Part shown: piece after piece, positions 1 through 6,741 of the stretch
How positions within the stretch are numbered: the first letter of the stretch is position 1
Layout: each line of letters opens with the position of its first letter
NCBI GenBank assembly: GCA_900542255.1
Contig: UQMR01000081.1
Location: 1-9,310, forward strand
Direction of reading: 5' to 3'
DNA: 9,310 nucleotides
Origin: an uncultured Porphyromonadaceae bacterium
GTDB lineage: Bacteria; Bacteroidota; Bacteroidia; Bacteroidales; Barnesiellaceae_A
Position numbers and translations under genes: made by a program
Notes under the pieces: model-generated
Told to the model about the DNA's origin: nothing
What the model saw: only the letters and a program-made list of their open reading frames with translations
The model's database searches: none

Positions 1-2
1 TA

Positions 3-653
3 TACCATAAACTCCTTATGGGTAAAGAATGTCTTATAATGTTTCAGTCCGCTGTATATGCTACCTTTCTGCCTGCGCTCATCGGGGAGGGATTCGTGGA
101 AAGGTATAAATATCAGAGACAAAACGATACCTATGCCGAATAGTGTGTAGAATATACCTTGCCAATCGGAAATACTCAGCAGCAAACCTCCCAGAAACGG
201 GGCGCAGATGGGCGCAATACCCTGCACGCATCCGAGTACGGCAAAGAAGTGTACCAGCTCTTTGCCGGTATGCAGGTCGGAAGCCACCGATTTGGAGATG
301 ACAATACCTCCGGCGCCCGACAATCCTTGCAAGAAACGGCAGGCAAGAAATATGTAGATGTCGGTTGTCAGAAGGCAGCACAACGTGGCCAGACTGAATA
401 TAACCATCGATACGATTAGAGGCATCTTGCGCCCATATTTGTCGCTGATAGGGCCTATAAACAACTGTCCTATGGCAAGACCTATCAGGCATAGTGTCAG
501 GCTCATCTGTATAGCCGACGAAGTGGTAGAAAAAACTGTGGTAAGTTGGGGTAGTGCAGGTAGGTAAAAATCGGTGACAAAGGGCCCCATGGCCGATGCC
601 ATACCCAAGGAGATAAGCAGAAAAGTGGTACTGTTTCGTGTATCTGTTTTCAT
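3..653 (-). CDS. Bcr/CflA-type multidrug efflux MFS transporter (C-terminal half beyond window)
   Basis: This gene encodes an inner-membrane drug/proton antiporter of the major facilitator superfamily, Bcr/CflA group. It starts at the ATG at 651-653 and stays open to the left edge, giving 217 residues of a family usually near 400. The motif TDFYLPALP (27-35) is the Bcr/CflA hallmark in the first helix. MFS motif A follows as GQLFIGPISDKYGRK (62-76) after helix 2. RFLQGLSGAGG (106-116) marks helix 4. Hydrophobic stretches at about 11-26, 47-66, 77-94, 99-119, 133-157 and 164-185 fit the first six of twelve helices, and the basic stretch at 186-200 fits the start of the central cytoplasmic loop. 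An in-frame stop at 681-683 excludes a longer N-terminus. It is transcribed divergently from the secreted protein gene. The substrate cannot be told from sequence; family members export bicyclomycin, chloramphenicol, sulfonamides or small metabolites. Confidence 0.88.
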   Translation of the reverse strand, partial: MKTDTRNSTTFLLISLGMASAMGPFVTDFYLPALPQLTTVFSTTSSAIQMSLTLCLIGLAIGQLFIGPISDKYGRKMPLIVSMVIFSLATLCCLLTTDIYIFLACRFLQGLSGAGGIVISKSVASDLHTGKELVHFFAVLGCVQGIAPICAPFLGGLLLSISDWQGIFYTLFGIGIVLSLIFIPFHESLPDERRQKGSIYSGLKHYKTFFTHKEFMV

Positions 654-675
654 ATACTGTTTTATTTTTCGGCTG

Positions 676-683
676 CAAAATTA
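676..683 (-). promoter_or_regulatory. -7 promoter element for the MFS transporter gene
   Basis: Read on the minus strand this is TAATTTTG, a full match to the Bacteroides -7 consensus TAnnTTTG. It lies 22 bp before the ATG, so the predicted leader would be very short, about 16 nt. I see no TTTG at the expected 19-21 bp upstream spacing, so only half of the promoter is supported. Confidence 0.4.
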
Positions 684-767
684 CAGATTTTCTCAAATTG
701 ACAGAAGTCTCGGTCAGAGTCGGCCGGTTACCGCGTGTGCTTCCAATCGCCATGAAAGATATGGATG

Positions 768-779
768 GCAAACGTTTGC
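768..779. promoter_or_regulatory. LacI-family-like operator in the divergent intergenic region
   Basis: The 12 bases GCAAACGTTTGC form a perfect palindrome with a central CG. This is the form bound by many LacI/GalR-family regulators; the E. coli PurR box has the same core. Its centre is about 77 bp upstream of the inferred start of the rightward transcript and about 104 bp upstream of the leftward one. That position fits an activator or upstream site better than a simple roadblock. No regulator gene is in the window, and a 12-bp palindrome can arise by chance, so this remains a candidate. Confidence 0.33.
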
Positions 780-835
780 ACATAATTTACAACTTAAAAA
801 ACGATATAATAGTACAATAATATGTATATATAAAA

Positions 836-843
836 TATATTTG
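836..843 (+). promoter_or_regulatory. -7 promoter element for the secreted triple-module protein gene
   Basis: TATATTTG matches the Bacteroides -7 consensus TAnnTTTG exactly. It sits 29 bp before the preferred ATG at 873, at the end of a very AT-rich stretch (about 781-866). No TTTG is present at the expected -33 distance. Transcription would begin near 850. Confidence 0.45.
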
Positions 844-872
844 CAGTATAATAATCTTAAAATTTTATGCAC

Positions 873-1964
873 ATGAAAAAAACATTACTACTTTCTTTGG
901 GGTGTGCCGTTGCAATGAGTGTGTCGGCTCTTACCTATAATGTTACTGTACCAGCCGGTACGCAAGCCTGCTATATTGCAGGCGATATGACCGAGTGGTT
1001 ATTTATGGAGATGCAACAGGTAGATGCGCTGCACTATACCATAGATTTGCCCGAGGCAACCGAGGCCGACGGTTATAAATATAGCAGCGGTCCTGATTGG
1101 TCATACGTCGAGAAAGGTGCCGATGGTTCTGAGTTGGGCAACAGGACATACAGCGAATCGGATGTTGTGGTAAATTGGGCTGCCATATATAATCCCAATC
1201 CCGGTAACGGGCTCGTATACACGGTGACTGTTCCCGAAGGCACAAAAGCGTGCTATATCGCTGGCGATATGACCGGTTGGTTGCATCAAGAGATGGAGCG
1301 CATCGATGATACGCATTATACCATTACGATGGGTGATGCCACCGAGGCCGACGGCTATAAATATTGTAGCGGTCCCGGCTGGGCATACGAGGAGCTCACA
1401 GCCGAAGGTACTCCGGTAAACAACCGCACCTATACACCCAGCGACGTGGTAGTTCGTTGGGCAATGGTTTATGAGCCGGAAGTGCAGGCGGGTGATATTC
1501 ATTTCACGGTGACCGTACCTGCCGGCACAACCGAGTGCTTTATCGTAGGTTCGTTCCAAGGTTGGAGTACCGACGATGCTGTCGCAATGACAGACAACGG
1601 TGACGGAACCTTCTCTTATACCCTTACAGATGTTGTAGACGTACAATATAAATATTGGAACGGATACGCTTGGGAGGGATATGACGGTAATCGCATGGCA
1701 TCGGTATCGATATCGACCGAAGTGAACGATGTCATAAGCAACTGGAATATATTGGATGCTGTGCAGAAGATACAAAACGACGGGCTGAAAGTGTGGACAA
1801 AAGCCGGTGTCGTTGTTGTTGAGGCCGATGCCGCTTGCACTCTGCCGATATATACTACGAACGGCGTTTTGGTGAAGGCTGTAAAGGTAAAATCGGGTAC
1901 GACGGAGATTGCTTTGCCGAAGGGCATATATCTCTTGGGCGACAAGAAGGTAGCCGTATATTGA
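873..1964 (+). CDS. Secreted protein with three starch-binding-like modules and a T9SS-type C-terminal domain
   Basis: This is a predicted exported protein, probably carbohydrate-binding and without an enzyme domain. I start it at 873, where Met-Lys-Lys precedes a hydrophobic signal peptide likely cut after SVSA; an ATG at 867 would add two residues. Three beta-rich modules follow at about 22-106, 116-200 and 211-291. Modules 1 and 2 share YIAGDMT.W (W42, W136), GYKY (67-70, 161-164), GP.W (W76, W170), NRTY (90-93, 184-187) and DVVV.W (97-102, 191-196). Module 3 is more divergent: FIVGSFQGW, then YKYWNGYAW at 259-267. The VP.G...YI.GD..W...YKY pattern resembles CBM20/CBM48-type starch-binding folds seen in secreted Bacteroidota proteins. 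The last 70 residues, ending near LPKGIYLL, look like a type IX secretion C-terminal sorting domain. A Cys early in the signal peptide lacks a good lipobox, so I favour a soluble or surface-sorted protein over a lipoprotein. Glucan binding is inferred. Confidence 0.85.
   Translation: MKKTLLLSLGCAVAMSVSALTYNVTVPAGTQACYIAGDMTEWLFMEMQQVDALHYTIDLPEATEADGYKYSSGPDWSYVEKGADGSELGNRTYSESDVVVNWAAIYNPNPGNGLVYTVTVPEGTKACYIAGDMTGWLHQEMERIDDTHYTITMGDATEADGYKYCSGPGWAYEELTAEGTPVNNRTYTPSDVVVRWAMVYEPEVQAGDIHFTVTVPAGTTECFIVGSFQGWSTDDAVAMTDNGDGTFSYTLTDVVDVQYKYWNGYAWEGYDGNRMASVSISTEVNDVISNWNILDAVQKIQNDGLKVWTKAGVVVVEADAACTLPIYTTNGVLVKAVKVKSGTTEIALPKGIYLLGDKKVAVY
936..1472 (+). repeat. Intragenic tandem duplication, period 282 bp (two modules)
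   Basis: Two copies, at about 936-1190 and 1218-1472, encode modules 1 and 2 of the secreted protein with a period of exactly 94 codons. The DNA is still close in places: ACCGAGGCCGACGG occurs at 1059 and 1341, and the stretches at 970-994 and 1252-1276 differ at only two positions. The third module, from about 1500, is related only at protein level. This suggests one older and one more recent duplication. Confidence 0.8.
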
Positions 1965-1979
1965 TATATTATAGGAGAC

Positions 1980-2015
1980 AAACAAGGGGCTGTGATATAT
2001 CACAGCCCCTTGTTT
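1980..2015. terminator. Bidirectional intrinsic terminator (36-bp perfect palindrome)
   Basis: A palindrome without a single mismatch is centred between 1997 and 1998. Its arm contains CAAGGGGCTGTG, it closes on an AT-rich centre (GATATATC), and it is followed by a T run on each strand (TTTT on the plus strand, TTGTTTG on the minus strand). It begins 15 bp after the stop of the secreted protein gene and lies 69 bp beyond the stop of the oppositely oriented desulfidase gene. It can therefore end transcription from both sides. Confidence 0.9.
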
Positions 2016-2084
2016 TATGCAGCTACCTGCCGCATTGCGAGTATCGGAAGCCCACAGCACATTGTGCGGTGCGTAGTTTTGTTG

Positions 2085-3368
2085 CTACTTCTTGTGAGTC
2101 ATGATGTCGAGCACACAACGGTCTGTTTCGTTCATGCCTTGTGAGCCTATTCGCGTAAGATTGTGTATGCAGCGGTCTACATCGTCTTCTATAATACCTT
2201 CCAGCGAGGTGACGTAGCGGCCTTCTATGGCTAGCAATGCCGAAAGTATGCAGGTCGATACGCTTCCTGTAATCTTCAAGGCACAGCTCGGTTTGGCACC
2301 GTCGCATATCATGCCGGTCAGATTGGCTATCATATTTTTTACGGCATAAGTGATGTTGTCGTAGTTGCCGCCCATCAGATAGGTGATGCCGCAGCTCGAG
2401 CCGGTTGTAGCTACTACGCAACCGCATAATGCCGATAAGCGGCCTAAACTTTGTTTGATGTATATCGTAGTCAGGTGGCTTAGCATAAGAGCCCGTATCA
2501 GTTCTTCCTCGCTTTTCCCGTTTTCTTCGGCAAAGATTACCACAGGCATGGTGGCTGCAATGCCTTGATTGCCGCTGCCCGAGTTACTCATGACCGGTAT
2601 CATGGCTCCCGCCATGCGGGCATCGCATGCGGCCGATGTGTATGAGAGTATGTGTGTAAAGATGTTGTTGCCTATTACCGAGCATTCGAGGTTGCCTTTC
2701 AGCGTTTTGCCCAAAGAGTGGCCGTAGTCGCCTTTGAAGGCAAATTCGGCAGCCGCTTTGTTGAGGCGTGCCGCATCGAGAATAAACCGTATCTCTTCTA
2801 TGGGAGCCGTGGTGGCGAAGTCGTAAACCTTGCGCATGGTGAGTTCCGTATCCTCCTCGCTGACGTCCTCTCCCGAAGCGGTGCGGTTGTCCGACAGGAC
2901 TTCGTTGTCGTGTGATGTATATACAAAGTTCGTATGGCTTCCTGCGATAATTGCTGTTGCACAATGTGAGCCTGCGCTGCAATTGGCCTCTATGTAGAGC
3001 TTCTCTGTGATACCCTCTTTGAGCTTGATGTCTATGCAGTGTTGCTCTATCATCTTTTTCCCTCTTTCAACGGCTTCGGGGGTAGAGTCGCGCAAGACTT
3101 CGAGCATATATTCCGACTTGCCTATCAGAGCACCCAATGCAATAGCTATGGGTAGGCCTATCATACCTGTTCCCGGAATACCCACGCCCATGGCATTTTT
3201 CAGAATGTTGGCACTTAGAAGAACCTCTGTCTTTTCGGGCGTACAGCCTAAAATTTCGGTTGCACGCGCTACACACAGAGCCACCGCGATAGGTTCTGTA
3301 CAACCTATGGCAGGTACTACCTCGCGTTTTACAAGGTCGATTATTTTCTCTCTTTCCGTGTTATTCAT
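2085..3368 (-). CDS. L-cysteine desulfidase family protein (UPF0597, CdsB/CyuA type)
   Basis: The predicted reaction is L-cysteine to pyruvate, ammonia and hydrogen sulfide, carried out in the cytoplasm by a [4Fe-4S] enzyme. The 427 residues fit the UPF0597 family (E. coli YhaM/CyuA, M. jannaschii CdsB), which is distantly related to iron-sulfur L-serine dehydratases. Visible signatures are PAIGCTEPIAVAL (19-31) at the N-terminus, the glycine-rich GVGIPGTGMIG (61-71), SNSGSGNQGI (261-270), LCGCVVATTGSSCG (314-327) and CDGAKPSCALK (355-365). Cys23, Cys315 and Cys355 are the likely cluster ligands. The 40-residue gap between the last two matches the gap I recall for the archaeal enzyme (Cys282/Cys322), but that comparison is from memory. 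The gene lies 88 bp downstream of the OPT transporter gene in the same direction, which suggests linked transport and catabolism. No strong promoter is seen in the gap. Activity on serine or another amino acid cannot be excluded. Confidence 0.88.
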   Translation of the reverse strand: MNNTEREKIIDLVKREVVPAIGCTEPIAVALCVARATEILGCTPEKTEVLLSANILKNAMGVGIPGTGMIGLPIAIALGALIGKSEYMLEVLRDSTPEAVERGKKMIEQHCIDIKLKEGITEKLYIEANCSAGSHCATAIIAGSHTNFVYTSHDNEVLSDNRTASGEDVSEEDTELTMRKVYDFATTAPIEEIRFILDAARLNKAAAEFAFKGDYGHSLGKTLKGNLECSVIGNNIFTHILSYTSAACDARMAGAMIPVMSNSGSGNQGIAATMPVVIFAEENGKSEEELIRALMLSHLTTIYIKQSLGRLSALCGCVVATTGSSCGITYLMGGNYDNITYAVKNMIANLTGMICDGAKPSCALKITGSVSTCILSALLAIEGRYVTSLEGIIEDDVDRCIHNLTRIGSQGMNETDRCVLDIMTHKK

Positions 3369-3416
3369 AGTTATAGAAATATTCTGTTATATGCATAGTC
3401 GTTTATTAAAGATATA

Positions 3417-3444
3417 CAGGGCATCGAATTTTTCCGATGCCCTG
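3417..3444 (-). terminator. Hairpin between the OPT transporter and desulfidase genes
   Basis: A 10-bp perfect stem (CAGGGCATCG with CGATGCCCTG) encloses an 8-nt loop, starting 12 nt after the OPT stop codon on the minus strand. The sequence after it (TATATCTTTAATAAA) has only an interrupted T run, so termination is probably partial. It may act as an attenuator or 3' stabilising hairpin between two cotranscribed genes. Confidence 0.6.
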
Positions 3445-3456
3445 TTGTGCATATTG

Positions 3457-5415
3457 TTATTTCTTGGCTTTCATGCTCGATAGGGTAAGGTATGCTATGA
3501 TAACCAAGTACATTACCAACCCGAGAGATTGTTTTACAACTTGGCTCCACTCGCAGCTATATTCAAATCCGGCATACCGTATAGCGGCACTTACAACACC
3601 CATCAGAGCACCTCCTGCAATAAATCCCGATGCCAGCAGCGTACCTTTGTCGAGACGCGCTTTGTTGAGCTCGGCATCTTTCGAGCGACTGCCTACAAAC
3701 CAGCTAATGAGACCGCCTATGACGAGCGGGGTATTCAGTTGCAGCGGTATGAACATACCCAGTGAGAAGGCAAGGGCAGGAACTCCCAGCATGTTGAGCA
3801 AGAGTGCAAGTATGGCGCCTACGCCGTAGAGTAGCCACGGAGCTCCTTCGCCCATCATGAGCGGCTCTATTACGGCAGCCATGGCATTGGCTTGCGGGGC
3901 TACTAACGCGTTCTCGCCGGTAAATCCGTATGTCTTGTTCAGTATCAGTATCACACCGCCTACGGTGGCAGCCGATACCAAAGTACCCAAGAACTTCCAA
4001 GTCTCCTGTTTGGCCGGTGTGCTACCTAACCAATAGCCTATTTTCAGGTCGGTCACAAAACCTCCGGCCATCGACAAGGCGGTGCATACGACACCACCTA
4101 TGATGAGTGCCGCTACTATACCGCTGGTGCCTTTTAATCCTATGGCAACCAATGCTACCGAGGCGAGTATCAGAGTCATCAGTGTCATGCCCGATACGGG
4201 GTTGCTGCCTACAATGGCAATGGCATTGGCAGCGACGGTGGTAAATAAGAATGCTATGACGGCCACCACAAGGAAGGCTACCAAGGCTTGTGTGAAGTTG
4301 TGTATTACGCCTATGTAGAAAAACAAGAAGGTGAGGATAAGTGCAAAGATTACGCCTATCGAGATGTTTTTCATCGTTATATCGCGTTGTGTGCGCAATA
4401 CTTTGGCCTTGTCGCTGCCGCCTTTATTGGTGAGCTCTTTTGAGGCCAGTCCTACGGCACCTTTGATGATGCCCCACGACTTCACGATACCTATGATACC
4501 GGCCATGGCAATACCGCCGATACCGATATACCGGGCATAGTTGTTGAAAATAGCTTCGGGCGTGAGTGCGCTCAGGAAGGTAGAGTCGATGCTGGTCATG
4601 CCTAAAAGAGGTATTATGACAAACCATACGAACAGTGAGCCGGCACAGATAATCAAGCAATATTTCAAACCGATGATGTAGCCCAAACCCAGAACGGCGG
4701 CACCTGTATTGACGGTGAATACCATTTTTGCTTTTTGGGCTATCGTTTCGCCGAAGGGCAGTATGCGTGTAGTGAGTACCTCGCTCCACCATCCGAAGGT
4801 AGAGAGGCAGAAGTCATACAATCCGCCTATCAAACCGGCTATAACGAGCGGTTTCACTTGGTCGCCGGCTTTTTCGCCCGATACGAGCACCTGTGTCGTT
4901 GCCGTGGCTTCGGGGAAAGGATATTTGCCGTGCATATCCTTGACAAAGTATTTGCGGAATGGTATCAGAAACAGAATACCGAGGATGCCGCCTAACAGCG
5001 AGCTGAGGAATACCTCCATGAAGTTGACCGTTATTTCGGGATAGCGGTCTTGGAGGATATAAAGTGCGGGCAAGGTAAAGATGGCTCCTGCCACGATCAC
5101 GCCCGAGCAGGCGCCTATCGACTGGATAATGACATTCTCGCCCAGTGAGTTTTTGCGTTTGAATCCGTTTGAGAGTCCTACGGCGATGATGGCGATAGGG
5201 ATGGCGGCTTCAAAAACCTGACCTACTTTTAATCCTAAAAATGCGGCCGCAGCCGAGAATATGACTGCCATGACAATACCCCACGATACCGACCATGCGT
5301 TTACCTCGGGATAGTTCTTGTCAGGCGACATGACAGGGGTGTATTCTTCACCCTCTTTCAACTCCCTGAACGCGTTTTCGGGGAGTTCTACCGATTGTTT
5401 TTTCTCTTCTTCCAT
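3457..5415 (-). CDS. OPT-family oligopeptide/metal-chelate transporter
   Basis: This is a polytopic inner-membrane symporter of the oligopeptide transporter (OPT) family, 652 residues from the ATG at 5413-5415. An upstream in-frame ATG at 5455-5457 would add 14 residues (TRLYNITTTHTIR region) that look like untranslated leader, so I prefer the later start, MEEEKKQ. After a soluble N-terminus (PENAFRELKEGEEY, 12-25) come FLGLKVGQVFEAAIPIAI (59-76), KRKNSLGENVIIQSIGACSG (86-105) and KYPFPEATATTQVL (164-177), all conserved in prokaryotic OPT proteins. Many hydrophobic segments follow to a short basic C-terminus ending SSMKAKK. The substrate is not resolved; OPT members carry small peptides, glutathione-type thiols or metal chelates. 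The downstream desulfidase makes a cysteine-containing peptide a reasonable guess, but this is inference. The gene has its own good promoter at 5506-5536. Confidence 0.9.
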   Translation of the reverse strand: MEEEKKQSVELPENAFRELKEGEEYTPVMSPDKNYPEVNAWSVSWGIVMAVIFSAAAAFLGLKVGQVFEAAIPIAIIAVGLSNGFKRKNSLGENVIIQSIGACSGVIVAGAIFTLPALYILQDRYPEITVNFMEVFLSSLLGGILGILFLIPFRKYFVKDMHGKYPFPEATATTQVLVSGEKAGDQVKPLVIAGLIGGLYDFCLSTFGWWSEVLTTRILPFGETIAQKAKMVFTVNTGAAVLGLGYIIGLKYCLIICAGSLFVWFVIIPLLGMTSIDSTFLSALTPEAIFNNYARYIGIGGIAMAGIIGIVKSWGIIKGAVGLASKELTNKGGSDKAKVLRTQRDITMKNISIGVIFALILTFLFFYIGVIHNFTQALVAFLVVAVIAFLFTTVAANAIAIVGSNPVSGMTLMTLILASVALVAIGLKGTSGIVAALIIGGVVCTALSMAGGFVTDLKIGYWLGSTPAKQETWKFLGTLVSAATVGGVILILNKTYGFTGENALVAPQANAMAAVIEPLMMGEGAPWLLYGVGAILALLLNMLGVPALAFSLGMFIPLQLNTPLVIGGLISWFVGSRSKDAELNKARLDKGTLLASGFIAGGALMGVVSAAIRYAGFEYSCEWSQVVKQSLGLVMYLVIIAYLTLSSMKAKK

Positions 5416-5505
5416 TCGTATTGTATGTGTTGTTGTTATGTTGTATAACCGCGTCATACTACTCTTTTTTATCGGCAGATAGTGGTATCGACGAGGTTGT
5501 CTCTA

Positions 5506-5536
5506 CAAAAATAGTCATTAACTTGTATTGCACAAA
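5506..5536 (-). promoter_or_regulatory. Bacteroides-type promoter (-33 and -7 boxes) for the OPT gene
   Basis: On the minus strand, TTTG at 5536-5533 is followed after 19 bp by TATTTTTG at 5513-5506. Both boxes and their spacing match the Bacteroides sigma-ABfr consensus (TTTG, 19-21 bp, TAnnTTTG). Transcription would start near 5500, leaving a leader of about 85 nt to the preferred ATG. Confidence 0.65.
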
Positions 5537-5693
5537 ATACTCTGAAAAAATATTCACTCCGATTACCCCACTTCTTCCTCTCCTTGCAGGGACGGGATAC
5601 AGGGACGCTTTTGTTGCCGCCGATGCCGGTACAGGGAGGGGTAGGGCCGCTGCTTAGTCGGCAGGGTAGTTGCAGTATGGATTTTTCTATGAC
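5537..5693. other. Non-coding intergenic stretch with a GC-rich island
   Basis: Between the OPT promoter and the prs terminator, 5561-5670 is about 61 percent GC by hand count (67 of 110), against AT-rich flanks. It holds three CAGGGA copies (5587, 5600, 5632) and runs such as GGGAGGGGTAGGG. No reading frame here looks like a protein. It may be a dispersed intergenic repeat, a decayed insertion or a structured RNA; I cannot choose from one copy. Confidence 0.4.
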
Positions 5694-5735
5694 AAAAAAA
5701 GCTGTGACGGAAATAGCTTTTCCGTCACAGCTTTT
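5694..5735 (-). terminator. Intrinsic terminator of prs
   Basis: A 17-bp perfect stem (5697-5713 with 5719-5735) carrying GCTGTGACGG closes a 5-nt loop. On the minus strand it ends in seven T residues. It begins 28 nt after the prs stop codon, so transcription from prs should not reach the OPT gene. Confidence 0.88.
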
Positions 5736-5762
5736 ATATGTGTTTTATATAATCTCCGTGTA

Positions 5763-6701
5763 TTACAACAGATATTGCGATGAGATAGATTCGTTGCAGT
5801 TTACGCGGCGTATCGTGTCGGCAAACAAGTCGGCGATGGTAATAATATGCACTTTGTCGCAATGTTTGTTGTAGGGAATACTGTCGGTGAATATCATCTC
5901 GCACAATTGCGAGGCTGCTACCCGTTCCGATGCGGGGTCGCTCATGACTGCATGGCTGGCAATGGCTCTTACCGAGCGGGCTCCGCGCTCAATCATCAGA
6001 TTGGCCGATTTTGTTATGGTGCCGGCCGTATCTACCATATCGTCTATCAGTATGACATCTCTCCCTTCAACTTCGCCTATGACGGTCATTTCGGCTACCT
6101 CGTTGGGTTTGTTGCGTTTTTTATGGCACAGTACAAGAGGAGCGTTGAAATATTTGGCGTATGTGCTGGCACGTTTCGAGCCACCTACATCGGGCGTGGC
6201 AATGGCCATGTTCTGCAAGTGGAGCGATTCGATATAAGGAATGAATACCGATGAGGCGTAGAGGTGGTCTACCGGTACGTTGAAGAAGCCTTGTATCTGG
6301 TCGGCATGCAAGTCCATGGTGATGAGGCGGTTGATGCCTGCTACACTCAGCAAGTCGGCAATGAGCTTGGCTCCTATCGACACGCGCGGCTTGTCTTTCC
6401 TGTCTTGACGGGCCCATCCGAAATAAGGTATGACGGCAACAATCGATTTTGCCGAAGCCCGTTTGGCTGCATCTACCATGAGAAGCAACTCCATTAAATT
6501 GTCTGAGTTGGGGAATGTCGATTGTACCAAAAATACTTGGCATCCTCTTATCGACTCTTCAAAAGATACGGCAAACTCGCCATCGGCAAAGTGTTGGATA
6601 TTCATTTGCCCTAATTTGCATCCAAGGCTGCTGCATATTTTTTCGGCAAGATAATGTGAATTGGTACCCGAAAATACCTTGAAGGGAGTAGTTTGATTCA
6701 T
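5763..6701 (-). CDS. prs: Ribose-phosphate pyrophosphokinase (PRPP synthetase)
   Basis: The enzyme transfers pyrophosphate from ATP to ribose 5-phosphate, giving PRPP for purine, pyrimidine, histidine, tryptophan and NAD synthesis in the cytoplasm. The 312 residues are the normal length for class I enzymes. The opening FKVFSGTNSHYLAEKI and FADGEF (38-43) are typical. RQDRKDKPR (98-106) and the DLHADQIQGFF segment (130-140) belong to the ATP and metal site. The flexible catalytic loop KKRNKPN (194-200) keeps Lys194 and Arg196, which align with B. subtilis Lys197 and Arg199. DVILIDDMVDTAGT (215-228) is the PRPP-binding loop. The loop has Asn-Lys where Pro-Glu is common and one extra residue before VAE, a small variation. 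The gene is flanked by its own -7 box upstream and a strong terminator downstream, so it is probably a single-gene unit. Confidence 0.97.
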   Translation of the reverse strand: MNQTTPFKVFSGTNSHYLAEKICSSLGCKLGQMNIQHFADGEFAVSFEESIRGCQVFLVQSTFPNSDNLMELLLMVDAAKRASAKSIVAVIPYFGWARQDRKDKPRVSIGAKLIADLLSVAGINRLITMDLHADQIQGFFNVPVDHLYASSVFIPYIESLHLQNMAIATPDVGGSKRASTYAKYFNAPLVLCHKKRNKPNEVAEMTVIGEVEGRDVILIDDMVDTAGTITKSANLMIERGARSVRAIASHAVMSDPASERVAASQLCEMIFTDSIPYNKHCDKVHIITIADLFADTIRRVNCNESISSQYLL

Positions 6702-6741
6702 AATGATTACTATGAAAGTGTGCTGTGGTTGAATTTTGCTG

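Noticed and set aside
79..783. A 234-residue open frame on the minus strand
   Set aside because: It overlaps the Bcr/CflA transporter in another frame. The transporter frame carries clear family motifs, while this one has no recognisable domain and a composition rich in Arg, His and Tyr.
1101..2060. A 319-residue open frame antisense to the secreted protein gene
   Set aside because: It runs through the terminator palindrome and has no family signature. It is open because of codon use in the plus-strand gene, whose repeats and signal peptide are convincing.
5455..5457. Upstream ATG as the start of the OPT transporter
   Set aside because: It is possible given the promoter position, but the 14 added residues look like translated leader, while MEEEKKQ begins the expected soluble N-terminus. 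It is kept as an alternative only.
5421..5874. Small plus-strand open frames across the GC-rich island
   Set aside because: They combine antisense OPT leader, terminator and prs sequence and show no protein-like character.
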